A stretch of 64,000 bases of DNA from Paenibacillus curdlanolyticus YK9 (GTDB taxonomy: Bacteria > Bacillota > Bacilli > Paenibacillales > Paenibacillaceae). The stretch is from assembly GCF_000179615.1 (NCBI RefSeq), contig NZ_AEDD01000001.1, positions 496,001 through 560,000 of the forward strand, in the 5' to 3' direction. How positions within the stretch are numbered: position 1 is the stretch's first letter; each line of letters begins with the position of its first letter. Below, piece by piece: positions 59,624 to 64,000 of the stretch. The notes under the pieces are model-generated. The model was not told where the DNA came from and ran no database searches. It worked only from the letters and a program-made list of their open reading frames with translations. A program made the position numbers and the translations under genes.

Positions 59624-59815
59624 GACCTCGCTTCAACGTTCGTTGTGATGAAGCTATTGTGGCATCAGTGTCTGAATTGGGCTTGAAGCTGGGCTGAACG
59701 CGGGCTGAAAGATTTGGGGAGGGGAGTTGGCGTGCTGGGAAGGACAGGGCAGAGCAGAGGAAACTAAATGGATTTGTGACTCGTTGAGGGAAGAAAGCTG
59801 GAAAGGGGGGTTGAG

Positions 59816-60193
59816 ATGAGGAAAGCAATATATTTTTTAGTTACTCTAATTGTGGTGTCTATTATTGCTTTGGTTCTGATAGTAGGTGGTGAAGAGGAAG
59901 GCATTGGCATCACGATCCATAATCATCTTGATCATAGCTTAACGAACCTGAAGGTTGAATATCCGCAGGGTTCAATCACTGCTGAAGTAGCTGGAGGCGC
60001 GAAAGTGAAGCTGCAAGTATATCCCAAATATTTCGGGGAGGGCGCTGTTACTCTTCAATATGATGCACAAGGCGTGAAGCAACAGGAAACCATATTTGGG
60101 TATATGGAGGACGGATTCAGTGGGGAAGCAGAGATTACGATTAAATCGGTCAAACCAAATGGACAATTAGAGATGCTCGTGCAAGCTGACTAG
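59816..60193 (+). CDS. Small membrane-anchored protein of unknown function
   Basis: 125 residues: an N-terminal hydrophobic anchor (AIYFLVTLIVVSIIALVLIVGG, uncleaved type) followed by a beta-rich extracytoplasmic domain (GITIHNHLDHSLTNLKVEYP; AEVAGGAKVKLQVYPK). GGAAAGGGGGG upstream is a strong ribosome-binding site. No family recognised. Monocistronic and more AT-rich than the neighbours upstream. Confidence 0.7.
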   Translation: MRKAIYFLVTLIVVSIIALVLIVGGEEEGIGITIHNHLDHSLTNLKVEYPQGSITAEVAGGAKVKLQVYPKYFGEGAVTLQYDAQGVKQQETIFGYMEDGFSGEAEITIKSVKPNGQLEMLVQAD

Positions 60194-60357
60194 CCTAACG
60201 GACCGTGGAGCCGCTATTGGGCGGCAAAACAGAAGTTTGTTGCTGATATTGCATAGGAAAGGGGCAGAATGCGGGGAATAGAATCACTGGAGTCCGTTTG
60301 CATTTCAGTCTTTAACGGCGAGCCCATCGACGAGCCTGTTTATCAGCACGGATGGAG

Positions 60358-60386
60358 TCATATTTTATTAATTTGTCCATATACAT
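60358..60386 (+). promoter_or_regulatory. Possible sigma-E-type sporulation promoter
   Basis: TCATATT (60358-60364) and CATATACAT (60378-60386) are 13 bp apart, close to the mother-cell sigma-E consensus (KMATATT and CATACAHT). They lie upstream of the gene at 60428. A sequence match only. Confidence 0.4.
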
Positions 60387-60427
60387 GTTATTGTAAGACA
60401 TCACACAAATGGAAGGAATGAAATTAT

Positions 60428-60760
60428 TTGTCAAGTAAAATCCTTATTTCTAGCGTTACTTCTTCACCAACCCCCCAAGCGGGTCAGTCAAGCCGTTCCA
60501 GCGGGAACTTCTCAACGGATACGCTTCCGCCCAACACAATCAATTTTCAGTGGGAAATATCGTCTTTTGGAAGTGATGACCCGAATACGATTAGTTTCAC
60601 TGTAGCGCAAGATGTAAGCGGCGGCAGCGATCCAACTATTTTTACTAACGTAGTAAACGGTAAGTATACAGATGTTTACGCAAACAGATCTCTTTACATT
60701 GCAAAGCCAAATGGCGCAACAGCGAACTTTGTAGTAAGCGTGTACGCGATCACAAGGTAA
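60428..60760 (+). CDS. Small Ser/Thr/Asn-rich beta protein, possibly spore-associated
   Basis: 110 residues from TTG 60428 (GGAAGGAA about 10 nt upstream). Starts SSKILISSVTSSPTPQAGQS, then alternating beta strands (NTINFQWEISSFG; TISFTVAQDVSGG; SLYIAKPNG; NFVVSVYAITR). There is no signal peptide or cysteine. Size and strand pattern resemble the one-domain jelly-roll subunits of spore appendages, but no family motif is certain. A sigma-E-like promoter upstream supports a sporulation role. Confidence 0.6.
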   Translation: MSSKILISSVTSSPTPQAGQSSRSSGNFSTDTLPPNTINFQWEISSFGSDDPNTISFTVAQDVSGGSDPTIFTNVVNGKYTDVYANRSLYIAKPNGATANFVVSVYAITR

Positions 60761-60785
60761 GAGTACGTAATAAAGCAGCACATAA

Positions 60786-60836
60786 ACAACAACGATCCCC
60801 GCTTAGCCACAATGGCCAGGCGGGGATCGTTGTTGT
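60786..60836. terminator. Long bidirectional terminator
   Basis: A perfect 17-bp stem, ACAACAACGATCCCCGC against GCGGGGATCGTTGTTGT, with a 17-nt loop, between the convergent gene at 60428 and the SET-domain gene. Confidence 0.8.
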
Positions 60837-60912
60837 ATTAAGAAAACCCCTGTTCAATTGGGGGAAGAGTGATTCCTTATACTCTGAGGCTCGTGGCTAC
60901 GGCTGTTTCATT

Positions 60913-61308
60913 CTAGCTTTTCTCTTCAGTTTTGATGTCGAACCACAGCGGATCGTCGCAATCTTCTTCGCCGTTGTAGTTAATCAAAATCTCGTCGCCA
61001 GCTTTGATATCGGTGTACGCATAAAAATCTACGGTGAGGTTCTCGAAATTTAACTGGTAAGTAGCGTTCGGCGTGTACGAATGGTTGAGCAGGCTGCCAT
61101 AGCCGAGCAGAATGGCCGTATGATTAGCGCCATACTGGAACACATAGTCAGCTAATATGGTTTTCTCTACATGCTCATGTTCTTCATTCTCATAAGGAAT
61201 GACTGGCGCTACATGAAATAATGTATCTTTGGCAATATCGCAGGTTGCAAAAACGCCGCGGTTCAATTCTTCTCCATCGTTCAATTTCGATGTCTTTACT
61301 TCAATCAT
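60913..61308 (-). CDS. SET-domain protein (putative lysine methyltransferase)
   Basis: 131 residues that fit a stand-alone SET domain: RGVFATCDIAKDTLF at the start, then YGSLLNHSYTPNATY (the NHS-x-x-PN SAM motif), AYTDIKAGDEILINYNG with the catalytic Tyr. The Cys-rich post-SET zinc motif is absent, as in other bacterial stand-alone SETs. The target is unknown. The ATG has GGAGACGACC upstream on the minus strand. Confidence 0.85.
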   Translation of the reverse strand: MIEVKTSKLNDGEELNRGVFATCDIAKDTLFHVAPVIPYENEEHEHVEKTILADYVFQYGANHTAILLGYGSLLNHSYTPNATYQLNFENLTVDFYAYTDIKAGDEILINYNGEEDCDDPLWFDIKTEEKS

Positions 61309-61469
61309 GGTCGTCTCCTATGCCTTGTGGCTTCTATAGAATATCTCCATGTATTATCTATGAATGATGAGCGGTTTGTCAAAAAAACTAGTCATCCCGC
61401 TGTCCGCGAAGCGGGCTTGTTTGATCGACATGGCAAAGTGGTGCAGCCATAACTTGCATCGTTCGTTCA

Positions 61470-61501
61470 CAAAAGCCCCGCTAGTGGTTGCTGGCGCGGC
61501 T
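61470..61501 (-). terminator. Terminator of the lipoprotein gene
   Basis: Minus strand AGCCGCGCCAG and CTAGCGGGGCT form an 11-bp stem with one mismatch and one wobble, then TTTT, starting just 8 bp past the stop at 61509. Confidence 0.7.
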
Positions 61502-61508
61502 TCTCTTG

Positions 61509-62042
61509 TTATTTAATCTGTTCCAGTGCTTTATTCATTTGTTGTTCATTTGATTTCACGGAATCGCTATTTACCGCATCTTCACCGCGATAAGTGTATT
61601 TGGTGTTCTGGTAGAAATCTAATGCAAATTTATCAATGGGCAACTGTTCAGAATCTTCGTAATGCTTTTCAATGACTACGGACTTGAATATATTGGTGAG
61701 CATGTACTGGTCATTTTTAATATCTTTGAGATATCTTTTATTTTTATGTTCACTCAGTACATAAGTCTCGAATTCTTGTAATTCAGTCTCGGAAACAGTC
61801 TTCGCATATTTCCTGGCCACACCTTCAATCCTGTCTGCCTTTTCAGTTTCAGTTAGATCTGTTGAACCGCTGACTTCATTGATTTGTGCAGCCCAATCCA
61901 CTTTGCTTTCAGAGGCAGTGGTGTTCGATTCGGCAGATTGTTTATTCGTTTCTTTCAAAGTAGCAGTGGAAGGATTCGACTCAACGGTACATCCTGTAAG
62001 GATAGTACCTAACATTAGATAGATGAGTAATGCTTTTTTCAT
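61509..62042 (-). CDS. Hypothetical lipoprotein
   Basis: 177 residues. Signal peptide MKKALLIYLMLGTILTGC with lipobox LTGC. The mature part begins with a Ser/Thr/Asn-rich linker, then a soluble, charged helical region (LTETEKADRIEGVARKYAK; FETYVLSEHKNKRYLKDI). No family recognised. GGAGAAAGAGGAA upstream is a good ribosome-binding site. Low GC suggests acquisition, like its neighbours to 63.1 kb. Confidence 0.8.
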   Translation of the reverse strand: MKKALLIYLMLGTILTGCTVESNPSTATLKETNKQSAESNTTASESKVDWAAQINEVSGSTDLTETEKADRIEGVARKYAKTVSETELQEFETYVLSEHKNKRYLKDIKNDQYMLTNIFKSVVIEKHYEDSEQLPIDKFALDFYQNTKYTYRGEDAVNSDSVKSNEQQMNKALEQIK

Positions 62043-62476
62043 ATTAATTCCTCTTTCTCCTTATAGTAGCATCCGACTCTATTTTGCATTGTATAATGGA
62101 AAAGATAAAAGTGGAATCAGAAAATGCGAAAAACCCGTCAGCTCGTGGAGTAACGGGTTCCGTTTTCGGGTGCAAAGGTCTGTGGGATGGTAAAAGTTAT
62201 CTCTATGCGAATTTTAATGCGAGATACGCTCAAATACACCTTGACCATTCGAAGGGCATTCTATAACTTTTGTTTAGCTATATCGTAATAGGGGGAAAGA
62301 ACGGCCTACTCTTGCACAGCGATTGGGAATCGCAGATAAACAATTTTGAATTAAAGATATTCTATAATACTATGTAACGAAACAAAAAGAGAGCATCACA
62401 TACTGTTGGACTCTCTTGGTTGTGTTCTCTCTGTGCCGTTTTGAAGTTGATGTAAAAAATAAATGGGGTGGGCAAA
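62043..62476. other. Intergenic region between divergent genes
   Basis: 434 bp with no convincing gene. It contains a terminator-like hairpin AACCCGT/ACGGGTT at 62132-62159, without an upstream gene to serve. The ORF at 62084-62266 spans this hairpin and has no ribosome-binding site. A TATAAT at 62363-62368 could be the -10 of the kinase gene, but no -35 is clear. Confidence 0.5.
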
Positions 62477-63055
62477 ATGAATAATGATAGAAACTGGACA
62501 GTTTTATTTATTGGTGGAGCATCGGGAATAGGTAAATCAAGCATTGCTTATGAGATTGCTCGATTTTATGGGGTGAATGTCTTGGAAGTAGATGATGTTC
62601 ACCTATCCGTAAAAACAGTTACAACAAAGGAGCAATTCCCTGCAATTCATTATTGGGATTCTGATATAGATGGGAAATACGTTGGGGTTGACGGCACGTT
62701 AAACTGGCTAATTGATGTCAGCAAAGAAATGATTCCAGTATTAAAAGAGCTTGTAAACAGGCATATTGAAGATAAATTGCCTATCATTATTGAAGGCGAT
62801 TTTATCTACCCCGAATTTACATTATCTTTCGATAACCCGCAGGTGAAATCAATATTTGTACATGAAGCAGATAAAAATCAAATCGTGCAGAATTATTTAG
62901 CAAGAGAAGGTGGCGAATTACAACATGGTAGGGCTGAAGTAAGTATTGCGTATGGAAATTGGATAGCAGACACCTGTAAGAGGAATGGAATGGAATTGAT
63001 TGAAGCAAGACCTTGGAATGCTGCTTTAAGCAGAGTCATAAAGTGCTTGTTGTGA
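62477..63055 (+). CDS. P-loop kinase-like NTPase
   Basis: 192 residues from ATG 62477 (GGGGTGGG upstream; ATG 62468 is possible). Walker A is GGASGIGKSSIA near residue 12; the Asp-containing LEVDDVHLS and IIEGDFIYPEF are candidate catalytic and Walker B sites. This arrangement matches the AAA_33/2-phosphoglycerate kinase-like small-molecule kinases. The substrate is unknown. Low GC. It ends at a terminator at 63135. Confidence 0.7.
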   Translation: MNNDRNWTVLFIGGASGIGKSSIAYEIARFYGVNVLEVDDVHLSVKTVTTKEQFPAIHYWDSDIDGKYVGVDGTLNWLIDVSKEMIPVLKELVNRHIEDKLPIIIEGDFIYPEFTLSFDNPQVKSIFVHEADKNQIVQNYLAREGGELQHGRAEVSIAYGNWIADTCKRNGMELIEARPWNAALSRVIKCLL

Positions 63056-63134
63056 TACGGACAAAAGGATAAACTGATTAACAATGAACATTAAAACCCA
63101 TTGTCATTAAAACCTTTTGCACCTCAAAAAGGAA

Positions 63135-63164
63135 CCCGTTACCGTGGAGGTGACGGGGCTTTTT
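63135..63164 (+). terminator. Terminator after the kinase-like gene
   Basis: CCCGTTACC-GTGGA-GGTGACGGG is a 9-bp stem with one wobble, followed by CTTTTTC. It touches the 3' end of the convergent hicB remnant. Confidence 0.75.
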
Positions 63165-63515
63165 CAGTTGCTTAATTTAAATACAAGATACTGATTCAGA
63201 GAGACACCTTCTAAATCAGCTTTTACTGCGAGCTGTTGGTGAAGCGATTTGGGCAATGGAAGTAGGATTTTCCCATTGTACCCTTCATTCGGTTCAGGAA
63301 TCGGATTAGCGTGATCTAGCTTTACTGCAATCCATCCCGCAAGCGCTTCTTTTAACCCATCTAAATAATGCCTGGATTGTGTCGCCGGTTGATTGACATC
63401 CATCTAATTCAGCATATGTTCCATAATAATAGTGCCCGCTTTCATCCGATATTTCTTTGATAACAAGGTTATAGGGTAATTCAAAATCGACTGGACCTTT
63501 TTCCTTCTTGTGAAA
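63164..63515 (-). pseudogene. Frameshifted HicB-family antitoxin remnant
   Basis: Minus strand, two frames. The upstream frame reads GPVDFELPYNLVIKEISDE and then YYYGTYAELDGCQSTGDTIQ, the HicB N-terminal fold. The other frame continues DGLKEALAGWIAVKLDHANP, IPEPNEGYNGKILLPLP and a ribbon-helix-helix tail ending SLNQYLVFKLSN. The switch must occur near 63360-63380. There is a stop in frame just upstream of 63515, and no start codon in the first frame. No hicA toxin is visible beside it. Confidence 0.75.
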
Positions 63516-63553
63516 TCAACACGCTAATCATTAAAATGTTAATAACTGAATAG

Positions 63554-63584
63554 AAAAAAATCGAGCGCCCCTTTCGGGACGCTC
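63554..63584 (-). terminator. Orphan terminator
   Basis: GAGCGTCCC-GAAA-GGGGCGCTC on the minus strand, a 9-bp stem with one wobble, followed by ATTTTTTT. No intact gene precedes it; it may have ended a lost gene. Confidence 0.65.
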
Positions 63585-63758
63585 TTTCATGGGAGAGGAG
63601 AAACCGGACGAAGAGCTTATGGGGAAACGTAAGTCTTCTCCGCGGTTGTCTACGGCATCTCTCGACGCCGATAATATTATGATTGCCAACATTGGCTTGG
63701 ATATACACGCTTTACCAAAAATAATTTCTTAACATGTTCGCAGAATGAGGTGCCGCTA

Positions 63759-64000
63759 ATGCGAGGATTAATTCTTTTACTGGTGTTTAACGGAGTAGGG
63801 TTGCTGCTTCACGAGGGGGCAGGTGTGCCGCTCCCTTCCAACGTGCTCGGGATGCTGCTTCTGCTGGCAGCCCTGCTCACGAAACTTGTCAAGCTGGAGT
63901 GGGTGGAAGAAACGGCATCGTTTTTCACGAAACATATGATGCTGTTTTTTGCGCCGCTGATCGCGGGGGTGACGGTGTTCGCTCATCAGCTGCAGGAGGC
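63759..64000 (+). CDS. CidA/LrgA family membrane protein, 3'-truncated by window
   Basis: Holin-like protein family thought to influence murein hydrolase export and cell lysis. The frame starts at ATG 63759 (GAGGTG 6 nt upstream), reads MRGLILLLVFNGVGLLLHEG, continues with LPSNVLGMLLLLAALLTKL and VKLEWVEETASFFTKHMMLF, and is open to the end of the window (80 codons). The LEWVE...TKHMMLFF pattern is diagnostic. The partner cidB/lrgB would be expected just beyond the window. Confidence 0.88.
   Translation, partial: MRGLILLLVFNGVGLLLHEGAGVPLPSNVLGMLLLLAALLTKLVKLEWVEETASFFTKHMMLFFAPLIAGVTVFAHQLQE

Noticed and set aside
62084-62266. 60-codon ORF between the lipoprotein and kinase genes
   Set aside because: No ribosome-binding site and it reads through a terminator-like hairpin.
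63481-63708. 75-codon minus-strand ORF near the right end
   Set aside because: It crosses the orphan terminator and the start of the hicB remnant in the wrong frame.

Overview
The window is chromosomal DNA of a moderately GC-rich, endospore-forming Firmicute, most probably a Paenibacillus or close relative. The basis is the Bacillales housekeeping order coaBC-priA-def-fmt-rsmB-rlmN-stp-prkC-rsgA-rpe-spoVM-rpmB-yloU-fakA-degV-recG, several sporulation and germination genes (spoVM, spoVIF-like, yheC/D-like, a gerA-type operon, a collagen-like spore-surface protein), a T-box, a TPP riboswitch, DinR/LexA-type boxes, and frequent GTG/TTG starts with strong Shine-Dalgarno sequences. The genus is an inference; no 16S or marker search was possible.

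Layout. 1-19.5 kb: one long, mostly plus-strand housekeeping block for CoA synthesis, replication restart, formyl-Met handling, rRNA methylation, the Stp/PrkC signalling pair, ribosome assembly, fatty-acid kinase (FakA plus a DegV/FakB protein) and RecG. The 26-codon spoVM lies at 12978-13058; rpmB is on the minus strand. 19.5-24.3 kb: a GyrI-like protein, an SRAP protein, a DUF2515 protein, then tyrS behind a complete T-box leader. 24.3-26.6 kb: an accessory region with five copies of a 21-nt quasi-palindromic repeat, an AT-rich island (a possibly 5'-truncated membrane ORF and a possible immunity protein), and a 342-bp IS3-family remnant. 26.6-40 kb: a YheC/D protein, a collagen-repeat protein, an SOS-controlled Y-family polymerase operon (two LexA boxes, a 34-codon leader ORF, polymerase, YolD-like partner), a Gln-rich coiled-coil protein, an MFS pump, a DUF2935 protein, a Rieske flavoprotein, and a germinant-receptor operon A-C-B-B with two B subunits.

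40-52.6 kb is the most interesting region. A small Ser/Thr-rich beta protein is followed by a tightly overlapping glycan cluster: TPR glycosyltransferase, a glycosyltransferase-methyltransferase-methyltransferase fusion, rfbF, rfbG, a sugar C-methyltransferase, an SDR fused to the N-terminal half of transketolase, the separate transketolase C-terminal half, a TylF-type O-methyltransferase, and a hexapeptide acyltransferase-glycosyltransferase fusion. Together these predict a branched, methylated CDP-derived sugar, probably attached to a surface or spore protein.

52.7-56.9 kb is a TPP-riboswitch operon: a ThiXYZ-type pyrimidine ABC transporter, an MTH1187-type thiamine-binding protein, and a TatD-type hydrolase where a deformylase (YlmB) might be expected. 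57-59.7 kb holds envelope-glycan genes (PAP2 phosphatase, GT2-GtrA, phosphodiester glycosidase). 59.8-64 kb is a patchwork of small genes (a SET-domain protein, a lipoprotein, a P-loop kinase, a frameshifted hicB) ending in a cidA/lrgA gene cut by the window edge.
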